From the NCBI GenBank assembly GCA_958347955.1, contig CATVXH010000014.1, positions 1 to 53,511 on the forward strand: a DNA stretch of 53,511 nt, in the 5' to 3' direction. Every line of letters starts with the position of its first letter. The stretch's first letter is position 1. The position numbers were made by a program, and so were the translations under genes. The notes beneath the pieces are model-generated. The model was not told where the DNA came from. It saw nothing but the letters and a program-made list of their open reading frames with translations, and made no database searches. Shown one piece after another: positions 8,201 to 15,713 of this stretch. The DNA comes from an uncultured Sutterella sp. (lineage in GTDB: Bacteria; Pseudomonadota; Gammaproteobacteria; Burkholderiales; Burkholderiaceae_F).

Positions 8201-8235
8201 AGGGGCATTGACCTCATTGGAGTCTCAATGCCCCT
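8201..8235 (-). terminator. Terminator-like hairpin after the aldehyde dehydrogenase gene
   Basis: AGGGGCATTGA (8201-8211) and TCAATGCCCCT (8225-8235) form an 11-bp perfect stem with a 13-base loop, starting 14 bases beyond the reverse-strand stop codon. The 3' tract (TTAGTTA) is only moderately T-rich. Confidence 0.68.
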
Positions 8236-8248
8236 AACGTGGCAATTT

Positions 8249-9724
8249 TTAGAAGAAACCGCGTTTGTTTTCAGACAGAGAAATATAAATATTCTTTGTT
8301 TGGCTGTAATGTGCAAGCATCATTTTGTGAGTTTCGCGGCCTATGCCTGATTTCTTATATCCGCCAAACGGCGTGTGTGCGGGCAGTTCATTGTAGGTGT
8401 TCACCCACATTCGACCGGTCCGAACTGATTTTGCCACACGCAGGGCGCGGTTGATGTCCCTAGTCCAGACTGCACCGCCTAGGCCGTATTCACTCTCGTT
8501 GGCCATGGCAATCACTTCCTCTTCGGTCTTGAATTTAATCACAACGGCGACTGGTCCGAAAATCTCTTCTTGAGCGACTCGCATATTATTGGTGACGTCA
8601 ACAAGAAGAGTCGGTTGCATGAAAGCGCCGTTTTCAAGACCTTGAACTTTTGCGGCTTCGCCACCGACGAGCACTCGGGCCCCCTCAGATTTGCCGATTT
8701 CAATATAGCCTAAGATTTTTTTGAGTTGTTTCTGATTGATTTGCGAGCCCACTTGAGTTTGCATCGACATCGGATCGCCAACTTTTACATTCTTGAAGGC
8801 TTCGGCCAGCTTCTCCACGAATGAATCGTAGATGTTTTCCTGAACGAAAATACGCGAGCCTGCGCAGCAAACTTGTCCCTGATTAAAGAGAATCCCAATT
8901 TGAGCGCCCTCAATCGCTTTGTCCATCTGACAATCATCAAAATAAATATTGGCAGATTTTCCGCCCAACTCAAGAGTGGCGGGAATTAGACGCTGAGCGG
9001 CCGCTTTAGCCACGCTGTAACCTACTTCTGTTGAGCCCGTGAAGGCTAATTTGGCAAATCCCGGATGATCAAGCATGGCTTGACCGCTCTGAGCTCCGCG
9101 TCCTGTAATGATGTTGACAACGCCCGGCGGTAGGATTTCGTTTAACAGTTTGCCGAGGTAAAGAATCGAAAGCGGTGTGGTGGACGATGGTTTGATGACA
9201 AGCGTGTTGCCGGCGGCCAGCGCAGGAGCAATTTTCCAAGCTGCCATCAATAATGGGAAATTCCACGGAATGATTTGTCCGACGACACCGATTGGTTCGT
9301 GTACGACAATGGACAGCGTGTTGTCATCAATCATCACCGCTGAACCTTCTTCAGCGCGGAGGCAACAGGCGAAGTACCGGAAATGATCAGATGAAAGAGG
9401 AACGTCCACTAATGTGGTTTCGCGAAGAGGCTTGCCATTGTCGCGAGTTTCAATTTCAGCTAACTCAGCGGCATGTGTGTCAATCGCATCGGCAATCTTC
9501 AGGAGCAGTTCAGCTCTTTGTTGAGGACTCGTTTTAGACCAATTTTCAAACGCTTTTTGTGCGGCCGATACTGCTTTATCGACGTCAGAAGCGCTTGCGT
9601 CAGCGCAGACAGCGAGTAGCTCATTGGTCGCCGGATTATGCGTTTCAAAGGTGGTACCGTTTTCCGCATCAAGCCACTGACCTCCGATTAACAGACCGTA
9701 TTTTTTATCAAAAACAAAACTCAT
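8249..9724 (-). CDS. NAD(P)-dependent aldehyde dehydrogenase (AldB/ExaC-like)
   Basis: A 491-residue aldehyde dehydrogenase that oxidises aldehydes to acids in the cytosol. The cofactor/oxyanion motif PWNFPLLMAAWK (about 153-164), catalytic base Glu252 in LELGGKS, catalytic Cys286 in NQGQVCCAGSR, and the closing EEIFGPV and PFGGYKKSGIGRE segments are intact. Length and motifs resemble acetaldehyde dehydrogenases of the AldB/ExaC type, but the substrate cannot be fixed from sequence. GGAGG lies just before ATG 9724. It is flanked by hairpins on both sides and looks monocistronic. Confidence 0.87.
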   Translation of the reverse strand: MSFVFDKKYGLLIGGQWLDAENGTTFETHNPATNELLAVCADASASDVDKAVSAAQKAFENWSKTSPQQRAELLLKIADAIDTHAAELAEIETRDNGKPLRETTLVDVPLSSDHFRYFACCLRAEEGSAVMIDDNTLSIVVHEPIGVVGQIIPWNFPLLMAAWKIAPALAAGNTLVIKPSSTTPLSILYLGKLLNEILPPGVVNIITGRGAQSGQAMLDHPGFAKLAFTGSTEVGYSVAKAAAQRLIPATLELGGKSANIYFDDCQMDKAIEGAQIGILFNQGQVCCAGSRIFVQENIYDSFVEKLAEAFKNVKVGDPMSMQTQVGSQINQKQLKKILGYIEIGKSEGARVLVGGEAAKVQGLENGAFMQPTLLVDVTNNMRVAQEEIFGPVAVVIKFKTEEEVIAMANESEYGLGGAVWTRDINRALRVAKSVRTGRMWVNTYNELPAHTPFGGYKKSGIGRETHKMMLAHYSQTKNIYISLSENKRGFF

Positions 9725-9842
9725 ATCAGCCTCCTAACAAATTGTTGTATGCACGGTTCTAATATAGGTTTGAAATATGTGGCCGAAAATTGTCCAAAAG
9801 GATATGTTTTTGATTTAGAAAAGGAAAACTATTGATTTGATA

Positions 9843-9876
9843 GTTTGAAAACTGTTCCAAAGAACAGTTTTCAAAC
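9843..9876 (-). terminator. 15-bp hairpin after the flavodoxin gene
   Basis: GTTTGAAAACTGTTC (9843-9857) and GAACAGTTTTCAAAC (9862-9876) form a perfect stem with a 4-base loop, beginning 7 bases past the flavodoxin stop codon. The following sequence has no strong T run, but position and stability suggest a terminator or mRNA 3' end. Confidence 0.65.
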
Positions 9877-9883
9877 AGATTCA

Positions 9884-10441
9884 TTAGAGTAATTTGTTGG
9901 CTTTCAGCCATTGACGGATTTTTTCCAATGAATACGAAGAGCCGTACACCGCAAGGCCTTCTCTGACGTCAGCTTTGGGGAACTTCTTTCGAATGTCATC
10001 CTCGCAACTGGACATGCCTCCGCCGCCGTGCGTGACAAAGGGCAGCAAAACTTTATCGCTTAAGTCATGCTGATCCATGAATGTGAACATAGGCATACTG
10101 ACATGACTCCACCAGTTCGGTGTGCCTAATAAAATCGTGGAGTATTGTGAGAGGTCCGGCGCATCATCGCGAATGGCGGGCCTCTGTCCACGTTGAAGTT
10201 GTTCCCGAGCCAAATCAACCGTGGCCCGGTATGCCGAAGGATACGGCTCGACTGTGCGTATTTCGTAAATGTCTGCGTTTAGCTCTTTTGCAATGGCTTG
10301 GGCCATTGCCCGTGTATTTCCCGACCAAGAATAATAGACAACCAAGGATTTGGAGGCAGTTTGAGCCAATGCCAAAGGTGTCAGGCTGCTTGTCGCCACT
10401 GCTAGCGCGGCTTTTAAAAATGTCTTGCGAGTTAGCATCAT
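9884..10441 (-). CDS. Exported flavodoxin-family protein
   Basis: A 185-residue flavodoxin-like protein with an N-terminal export signal: TRKTFLKAALAVATSSL, then LALAQT as a probable cleavage site near residue 27. The mature part begins with the FMN-phosphate loop in VVYYSWSGNTRAMA. GTPNWWSHVSMPMFTFM and FVTHGGGG follow the layout of long-chain flavodoxin/NAD(P)H-oxidoreductase folds. Flavodoxins are normally cytosolic, so the signal is notable. The RK pair with FLK is Tat-like but not a strict twin arginine. ATG 10441 and 10438 are both possible after AAGGAG. The redox partner is unknown. Confidence 0.8.
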   Translation of the reverse strand: MMLTRKTFLKAALAVATSSLTPLALAQTASKSLVVYYSWSGNTRAMAQAIAKELNADIYEIRTVEPYPSAYRATVDLAREQLQRGQRPAIRDDAPDLSQYSTILLGTPNWWSHVSMPMFTFMDQHDLSDKVLLPFVTHGGGGMSSCEDDIRKKFPKADVREGLAVYGSSYSLEKIRQWLKANKLL

Positions 10442-10565
10442 CTTTTCTCCTTAAGCGGCAGATGAATTAACTTTATCGGCAAGATATTGTGAACAATGAA
10501 ACAAAATTATTTCTTTTTTGCCTGATCTTGCATTCGATCTAAAAAAAAGAAACGAGATGTTTCAA

Positions 10566-10597
10566 AAAAGCCTGCCGTCAATGATTGCGACAGGCTT
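10566..10597 (-). terminator. Rho-independent terminator of the DUF134-NifX gene
   Basis: Read on the reverse strand, AAGCCTGTCGC is followed by a short loop and by GACGGCAGGCTT, then a run of T residues. The core arms are 10568-10574 and 10591-10597. It lies 23 bases after the stop codon. Confidence 0.8.
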
Positions 10598-10619
10598 ATT
10601 GCTCTCACTTCCATCCCAA

Positions 10620-11429
10620 TTATTTACTATGACAGCGGCAACGGTGTGCCTGATTTTCGTTTTGTTGTCCGCAATCAGACTGTTCTGAGCAATGGCAGTG
10701 GCTTTGGTGTTGTTGAGAATTATGGTGTTTGCTGCAAGCGGCTTGAGTATTGCTTTCAAGACCTCCCGCTAAGTAGGCGTTTAACGCTTCATCAGCTTTA
10801 CCGCTGATTCCGACGACGAGTTCAATGCCGGCTTGGCTGACACCTTGAATGGCTCCTTCACCGATCCCGCCGCAAATTAAACAATTCACTTCGTTTGCCA
10901 ACAAGACGGAAAGCATCGCACCGTGACCGCGACCTGCTGTTTCTACAATTTCAGTATTAACAACCTGATGGCTTTCAACCGTGTAAATTTTAAATGCGGC
11001 AGCCATACCGAAGTGTTGATAAATATCTTCGTGCTTAACGGGAATTGCGATTCTCATGATTTCGTCTCCTTCAAGAGTTTTTTTATCAAAGTGACAACCT
11101 TTGCCTTGACAGTGTCTCCAACAAATGCCGCTATTGCACTCTCGGCAAAGACGATAATGGCCGCCGGTAATTACGATGGGTTTCCCGTTAACGATGGCGT
11201 CGGCAATTTTGAAGCGTGCTTTTTCGTAAATTTCCGTGACTGTCGTGCGAGAAATCAGCATCTGTTTTGCACATTGTTCATGTGTCATTTTGTAGAAATC
11301 GACTAATCGGATTGTTTCGTATTCATCTACAAAAAGAGTGACAGGATCGGCCTTGCGGTCACAGCCCGGATGAAATGTTTTAAAGGCTGGTTCCGAGCAT
11401 ACTCGACGGCATCGACTGGGTTTTGGCAT
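10620..11429 (-). CDS. DUF134 DNA-binding domain fused to a NifX/NifB-type Fe-Mo cofactor-binding domain
   Basis: A 269-residue two-domain protein. Residues 1-110 match the DUF134 pattern (MPKPSRCRRVCSEP, FVDEYETIRLVDF) with a helix-turn-helix-like MLISRTTVTEIYEKAR and a cysteine-rich segment CRECNSGICWRHCQGKGC. From about residue 125 (MRIAIPVKHEDIYQHFG) the chain follows the dinitrogenase Fe-Mo cofactor-binding family through GGIGEGA and IGISGKA-like segments. The last 35 residues are rich in His, Cys, Gln and Ser (QSHCHCSEQSDCG, HRCRCHSK), suggesting metal binding. No nif genes are near, so a metal- or Fe-S-sensing regulator is more likely than nitrogen fixation. A perfect palindrome overlaps its promoter. 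Confidence 0.82.
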   Translation of the reverse strand: MPKPSRCRRVCSEPAFKTFHPGCDRKADPVTLFVDEYETIRLVDFYKMTHEQCAKQMLISRTTVTEIYEKARFKIADAIVNGKPIVITGGHYRLCRECNSGICWRHCQGKGCHFDKKTLEGDEIMRIAIPVKHEDIYQHFGMAAAFKIYTVESHQVVNTEIVETAGRGHGAMLSVLLANEVNCLICGGIGEGAIQGVSQAGIELVVGISGKADEALNAYLAGGLESNTQAACSKHHNSQQHQSHCHCSEQSDCGQQNENQAHRCRCHSK

Positions 11430-11448
11430 AGATTGTCAACTCCTTTTA

Positions 11449-11494
11449 ATCCGACATTTGTCGGATATAGAATAGACTTTCTCAGAAAAAAATG
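11449..11494 (-). promoter_or_regulatory. Promoter and perfect palindromic operator of the DUF134-NifX gene
   Basis: On the reverse strand TTGCAT (about 11489-11494), a 17-bp spacer and TATTCT (about 11466-11471) make a plausible promoter. The 18-bp perfect palindrome ATCCGACATTTGTCGGAT (11449-11466) covers the predicted start site, 20 bases before the start codon. A regulator bound there would repress; autoregulation by the DUF134 domain is the simplest inference. Confidence 0.62.
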
Positions 11495-11825
11495 CAAAAT
11501 GAACAGCGATTTCCTGCGAGATCATTGAATGCGACTTACTCAAAGGAGTTGTTTTAACTGGTGGGTAGGTTGTATGGTAGCGTTTTAGGCTATTCAAGCT
11601 GTTTAAAAGATAAATTTTTCAGTGTTGACGCTGTTTGTGTTAAGACGAATCACTTATTTCAGTTTCAAAAAGTTCAGAAAATCATCTCAAGGTCTTGATC
11701 TCAATTTAAATATTGACTAATATCAATAAAAAATAAATCCTTAACAATACGACTAATCCCTTCAAACTGGCATCCCTGGCACCATCAGTGATCCGCTCGT
11801 TGAACGAATCAAAAGGAGCTCCTTT
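11495..11825 (+). promoter_or_regulatory. Leader of the DASS transporter with an FNR-like box
   Basis: A gene-free stretch. TTGACTAATATCAA at 11713-11726 matches the FNR consensus TTGAT-N4-ATCAA in nine of ten defined positions. ACTAAT at 11752-11757 could be the -10 box, placing the FNR-like centre about 44 bases before the start site, close to the usual -41.5 activator position. AAGGAG precedes the start codon. The FNR assignment is inference from the motif; no FNR gene is in the window. Confidence 0.5.
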
Positions 11826-13355
11826 ATGAAGCACCATGAATCCAGTATTGAGATTGGCGCAATCAGTAATCAATCAAAGCTGATTCCCTTAATTCTCGGA
11901 CCGTTAGCCGCTCTTTTCATTTATTTTATTTTTCCTGAACAGTACACGACCTCTACGGGAGCGCTGGAAAGCTTTTCTCATGCGGGACGTGCCTGCGCTT
12001 CCATCGTGATCTGGATGGCTATTTGGTGGTTTACGGAAGCTGTTCCGATCGCGGTGACATCTCTGTTGCCGATTGTGCTTTTCCCGCTTTTCGGTGTGAT
12101 GAGCTCTTCGGACACATTGAAGGAATATGCAAACGGAACGATCTTCCTTTTCTTGGGAGGCTTTTTGATTGCCGCCGGTATTGCTCGGTGGCATCTGGAT
12201 CGCCGGATTGCATTGTTAACAATTCGTGTTGTCGGCACTAAGCCTCAACAAATCATTTTGGGCCTGCTGTTGTCCACTTCGTTTATTTCCGCATGGGTTA
12301 GTAATACCGCAACGGCAGCAATGATGGTGCCGATTGCGTTAGCGATTCTGAAGGTGGTGCGCACAACGCGAGGAGAACTGGGGATTGACAGAGCGGAACA
12401 CAATTTTGGGATTTGTGTGTTGCTTGCCGTTGCATATGGAGCCAGTTTGGGTGGCGTTTTGACTTTGATCGGTACTCCGCCTAACGGGATTTTCGCCCGT
12501 TTTGTTGAGCAAACTTATGGTGTTTCGGTAAGTTTTCTTGACTGGATGCTGATTGCTTTTCCGATCGTCATTGTCATGATTGCTGTCACACAATTATTGA
12601 TGACAAAAGTTCTTTTTAGTGATCTCATCGATGAGTTGCCCGGCGGAAAAGATTGGGTTGCGCATGAATATGCCAAGCTTGGCCCCATGTCTCGAGGTGA
12701 GAAGATTGTTTTGACTGTTTTTGTTTCAGCGGCTCTTTTGTGGTGTTTCGGTCCCTTGATTCGAGGAATCGAAATTGCAGGCATGCAGCCCTTTAAACCT
12801 TTGTCGGATACTGTGATTGCCATGGGAGCGGGCATTATCCTTTTCATTATTCCTGTTGATTACAAACACGGTGTCCATGCTTTGGATTGGTCAAGTGCTA
12901 GTGACACGGTAGCTTGGGATGTCCTGCTTTTATTCGGCGGTGGGTTATCGATGGCCGCGGCAATTCAGAAAACCGGTTTAGCGGACATTATTGGGGCGCA
13001 AGCGACTTTTCTTTCGGCTCTGCCGGAAGTGGCGGCCATTGGCGGCTTAACGACATTGACGGTTTTCGCATCAGAATTCACCTCCAATACTGCTTTGGCG
13101 GCAACGATGATGCCTTTAGTTTCCGCTGTGGCAGATTCCATTGGGATGCACCCTGAGGCGCTTTTGGTGGCAACTACATTCGGCGCGTCTTTGGCCTTCA
13201 TGATGCCTGTTGGTACGCCTCCCAATGCGATTATTTTTGGCACAGGACGGATTCGAATCGGAGAAATGATCCGAGCGGGGTTCTGGCTGAACGTATGCGG
13301 TATTGTTGTAGTGACGGTGATTTGTTCGTTATTTACCGTTGGCATTATTCCGTAG
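11826..13355 (+). CDS. DASS/SLC13-family sodium-coupled dicarboxylate (or sulfate) transporter
   Basis: A 509-residue membrane carrier with around a dozen hydrophobic spans. The two family signature sites are present: SNTATAAMM (about residue 159, with VPIAL after it) and TSNTALAATMMPL (about 419). GTPPNG and GTPPNAI sit in matching positions of the two inverted repeats. In the VcINDY/CitT family these SNT motifs bind Na+ and the carboxylate. Substrates such as succinate, fumarate or malate fit an anaerobe and the FNR-like site in its leader, but sulfate or citrate cannot be excluded. AAGGAG precedes ATG 11826. Confidence 0.87.
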   Translation: MKHHESSIEIGAISNQSKLIPLILGPLAALFIYFIFPEQYTTSTGALESFSHAGRACASIVIWMAIWWFTEAVPIAVTSLLPIVLFPLFGVMSSSDTLKEYANGTIFLFLGGFLIAAGIARWHLDRRIALLTIRVVGTKPQQIILGLLLSTSFISAWVSNTATAAMMVPIALAILKVVRTTRGELGIDRAEHNFGICVLLAVAYGASLGGVLTLIGTPPNGIFARFVEQTYGVSVSFLDWMLIAFPIVIVMIAVTQLLMTKVLFSDLIDELPGGKDWVAHEYAKLGPMSRGEKIVLTVFVSAALLWCFGPLIRGIEIAGMQPFKPLSDTVIAMGAGIILFIIPVDYKHGVHALDWSSASDTVAWDVLLLFGGGLSMAAAIQKTGLADIIGAQATFLSALPEVAAIGGLTTLTVFASEFTSNTALAATMMPLVSAVADSIGMHPEALLVATTFGASLAFMMPVGTPPNAIIFGTGRIRIGEMIRAGFWLNVCGIVVVTVICSLFTVGIIP

Positions 13356-13426
13356 AGGATACTGTCCGAAACCAGAAAATAACCTCAATATTATGGATAC
13401 TATCTATTGATAGTGATTTAGAAGGG

Positions 13427-13458
13427 GAGCACAATAATTAGATGTGCTCTCTTTTTTT
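13427..13458 (+). terminator. Rho-independent terminator after the DASS gene
   Basis: GAGCACA (13427-13433) and TGTGCTC (13443-13449) form the stem; seven T residues follow at 13452-13458. It separates the transporter from the polyphosphate kinase gene. Confidence 0.85.
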
Positions 13459-13475
13459 ATAGGGATATTTCTGTT

Positions 13476-14585
13476 ATGGCTGATAACAAAAAAAATACGA
13501 CAAATACCAAACGCGGCCCCTATCGCAGTCAGTTGGTTTCTCGAGGAGATGTTTCTCATGCCCGAGTGACGGAGGAAGTGCAGGACATCGTGACCGATGA
13601 CACGACACAAGCTGCCGATCAAAAAGAGCTGGAGGCCTTAACGACTATTCTCAAAGGCGAAGCTCCTGCCGATCGAATTCGCTTGCTGCGTCTGTTGCTC
13701 CGCCAGGAGCGCCTAAATTTCGCAACCTCCAGCTCCCGCGATGATAATCCGGACGATATTTTGGTTAGAGACTGGCGCACCGGAATTTATCCATACAAAA
13801 ATCGCCTCAACCGTAAAACATATGAAAAAGAAAAATTCGCGCTTCAGGTTGAGTTGCTGAAGTTGCAGGCTTGGATCAAGGAAACAGGTCAACGAGTTGT
13901 CATTCTTTTTGAAGGACGAGACGCGGCCGGCAAAGGCGGTACGATCAAACGTTTTATGGAACACATGAATCCTCGCGGTGCCAGAATTGTGGCTTTGGAA
14001 AAACCCAATGAGAAAGAATTGGGGCAGTGGTATTTCCAGCGCTACGTGGAGCACTTGCCAACTCGCGGCGAAATGGTGCTTTTTGATCGTTCCTGGTACA
14101 ACCGCGCGGGAGTCGAACGTGTGATGGGTTTTTGCACACCCCAGCAATACGATCGCTTCATGCAAGAATGCCCAGAATTTGAACGTAACTTAGTGAGAAA
14201 CGGAATCTACGTCATTAAATTTTGGTTCTCCGTGAGCCGTGAAGAACAAAAGCGTCGGTTTAAAGAACGCAAGATTCATCCGCTTAAGCGCTGGAAACTT
14301 TCACCGATCGATGTTGCTTCGCTGTCAAAGTGGGACGAGTACACGCAGGCAAAGGAAATGATGTTCCTGAATACCGATACGGTGGAATGCCCCTGGATTG
14401 TGGTTAAAAGTGATGACAAAAAGCGCGCCCGTCTTAACGCCATGAGATACGTGCTTCATCTTTTGCCCTATACCAACAAAAATGAAAACGCTATCGGTCC
14501 GGTTGATCCCTTGATCGTCGGCCGAGCAAACATTGTCTTTGAACAGGGAGAGGAACCAAGCATGGTTCCGCTCGCGAAAAAATAA
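13476..14585 (+). CDS. ppk2: Polyphosphate kinase 2 (PPK2 family)
   Basis: A 369-residue kinase that transfers phosphate between polyphosphate and nucleoside di- or monophosphates. The Walker A EGRDAAGKGG is at residues 146-155, followed by RGARIVALEKP and the Walker-B-like FDRSWYNRAG with Asp204. The lid region RFKERKIHPLKRWKLSPID is typical of PPK2. The first 100 residues, Lys/Thr/Asn-rich then acidic, form an N-terminal extension. ADP versus GDP preference cannot be judged by eye. Terminators flank it, so it should be its own transcription unit. Confidence 0.92.
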   Translation: MADNKKNTTNTKRGPYRSQLVSRGDVSHARVTEEVQDIVTDDTTQAADQKELEALTTILKGEAPADRIRLLRLLLRQERLNFATSSSRDDNPDDILVRDWRTGIYPYKNRLNRKTYEKEKFALQVELLKLQAWIKETGQRVVILFEGRDAAGKGGTIKRFMEHMNPRGARIVALEKPNEKELGQWYFQRYVEHLPTRGEMVLFDRSWYNRAGVERVMGFCTPQQYDRFMQECPEFERNLVRNGIYVIKFWFSVSREEQKRRFKERKIHPLKRWKLSPIDVASLSKWDEYTQAKEMMFLNTDTVECPWIVVKSDDKKRARLNAMRYVLHLLPYTNKNENAIGPVDPLIVGRANIVFEQGEEPSMVPLAKK

Positions 14586-14658
14586 TCAGAGGTTTAGGGG
14601 AATGTGAAATTGTCCAACAACTCACTTTCCTCTTTTAACGATTTTGTTTTGGCAGATA

Positions 14659-14699
14659 TTGACTAATTATCTGCCCAGGTTTATAGTTCGATATCGAAC
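14659..14699 (+). promoter_or_regulatory. Promoter with palindromic operator for the MarR gene
   Basis: TTGACT (14659-14664), a 17-bp spacer and TATAGT (14682-14687) give a good sigma70 promoter. The perfect palindrome GTTCGATATCGAAC (14686-14699) overlaps the -10 box and start site and ends three bases before the MarR ATG. A near-identical site lies before the next gene, so this is probably the MarR operator. The predicted mRNA leader is only about 8 bases with no ribosome site. Confidence 0.75.
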
Positions 14700-14702
14700 A
14701 AA

Positions 14703-15125
14703 ATGAAGAACAATTTTTTACCTATATACGCTAATGCAGCCAAGCTGCGTGCCTCTGGCAATGCTTATATCGTTGAGTCGCTTGAGAAGGCAGGACTCAA
14801 AGGCATTGTGCCAAGCCATGGTGACGTCCTAAGGCACCTTTTCAATAAAGGACCTTGCAACATGGGAGAATTGGCGCGCAGTGTTAAGCGCACAAAGTCC
14901 ACGATGACTGTTTTGATCGATAAGTTGGAAAAAGAGGGATATGTGCAAAAAAGCCCGGATCCTGTCGATAGTCGTGGTGTTTTGGTTGAATTGACTGAAA
15001 AAGGCGCTGCATTAGAGCCGGTTTTTGAACAAATTTCTCAGGGTTTGTTTGAAAAGCTTACGAGTAAGCTGACAAATCAAGAGTTGGACACTTTGAACCG
15101 ATTGCTTCAGAAATGCGTTGAATAG
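14703..15125 (+). CDS. MarR-family transcriptional regulator
   Basis: A 140-residue winged-helix regulator. The recognition-helix area is MGELARSVKRTKSTMTVLIDKLEKEGYV (quoted parts: GELARSVKRT, TMTVLIDKLE) and the wing carries SPDPVDSRGVLVELTEKG. The DxRxxxxxLT pattern and the flanking dimerisation helices are typical of MarR. The family usually represses its own gene and neighbours until a phenolic or oxidant ligand releases it. Matching palindromes before this gene and before the following cupin gene support a two-gene regulon. No ribosome site fits before the ATG, so initiation may be nearly leaderless. Confidence 0.88.
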   Translation: MKNNFLPIYANAAKLRASGNAYIVESLEKAGLKGIVPSHGDVLRHLFNKGPCNMGELARSVKRTKSTMTVLIDKLEKEGYVQKSPDPVDSRGVLVELTEKGAALEPVFEQISQGLFEKLTSKLTNQELDTLNRLLQKCVE

Positions 15126-15130
15126 TGCGG

Positions 15131-15178
15131 TTGAAAGTTTTCCGCCGTTTGTTTAATTTTAAATGTTCGACATCGAAC
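15131..15178 (+). promoter_or_regulatory. Promoter and second MarR-type operator, before the cupin gene
   Basis: TTGAAA (15131-15136) and TAATTT (15154-15159) have a 17-bp spacer. The near-palindrome GTTCGACATCGAAC (15165-15178) differs by one central base from the site in front of the MarR gene and covers the expected start site. Confidence 0.72.
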
Positions 15179-15194
15179 TAATAGGGAGATAGTT

Positions 15195-15581
15195 ATGAAA
15201 AATTTCAAGTTATTCCACAATGATATGAGTGCGCCGAGAACAGAACTGCACGAGGCTTTGTCATTAACGGGCGCGGAAGTGTCCGTAAATAACCTGCCGA
15301 CAGGTGTCAGTATTCCCTTTGTTCATGCGCATACTCATAACGAAGAGCTGTACATTATTTTGAAAGGTAAAGGCGAATTTTTTATCGATGGTGAAGAATT
15401 CACTGTTGTCGAAGGCGATTGCGTTCGTGTGGATCCTTTGGGCCAGCGTTGTCTGAAGGCTGCAGATAATTCTGCACTTTCTTATCTTTGCATTCAAACG
15501 CGAAAAAACAGTTTGCAAGAGTTTACGATGACCGATGCGCGCGTAAGCAATGATTTTGCCAAACCTTCCTGGCTGAAGTAA
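15195..15581 (+). CDS. Small cupin-domain protein, probable MarR target
   Basis: A 128-residue single-domain cupin. The metal-binding first motif is HAHTHNEELYIILKGKGEFF (His, His, Glu ligands about residues 45-52), and the second motif region is VVEGDCVRVDPLGQRCLKA, where the usual ligand His appears to be replaced around GQR. The catalytic activity is unknown; small cupins include isomerases, dioxygenases and stress proteins. It lies 69 bases after the MarR gene with its own operator copy and ribosome site GGGAG. Its tail ends before a strong terminator, so MarR and cupin form a closed unit. Confidence 0.8.
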   Translation: MKNFKLFHNDMSAPRTELHEALSLTGAEVSVNNLPTGVSIPFVHAHTHNEELYIILKGKGEFFIDGEEFTVVEGDCVRVDPLGQRCLKAADNSALSYLCIQTRKNSLQEFTMTDARVSNDFAKPSWLK

Positions 15582-15607
15582 TCAACTTAAAGTAAAAACA
15601 CTAGAAG

Positions 15608-15634
15608 AAAGGGAGCCATTGGCTCCCTTTTTCT
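15608..15634 (+). terminator. Rho-independent terminator after the cupin gene
   Basis: AAAGGGAGCC (15608-15617) pairs with GGCTCCCTTT (15621-15630) around a 3-base loop, followed by TTCT. Confidence 0.85.
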
Positions 15635-15713
15635 GATTGAAAATCAATAGAAAATCAGAGAAAATCTGACTCTGCTGACAAAATGATTTTCTTTTTTTGA
15701 AAGGATTTTCGTT

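Noticed and set aside
10620..11429. Nitrogen-fixation function for the NifX-like domain
   Set aside because: No nif genes occur in the window and the DUF134 fusion points to regulation or metal sensing.
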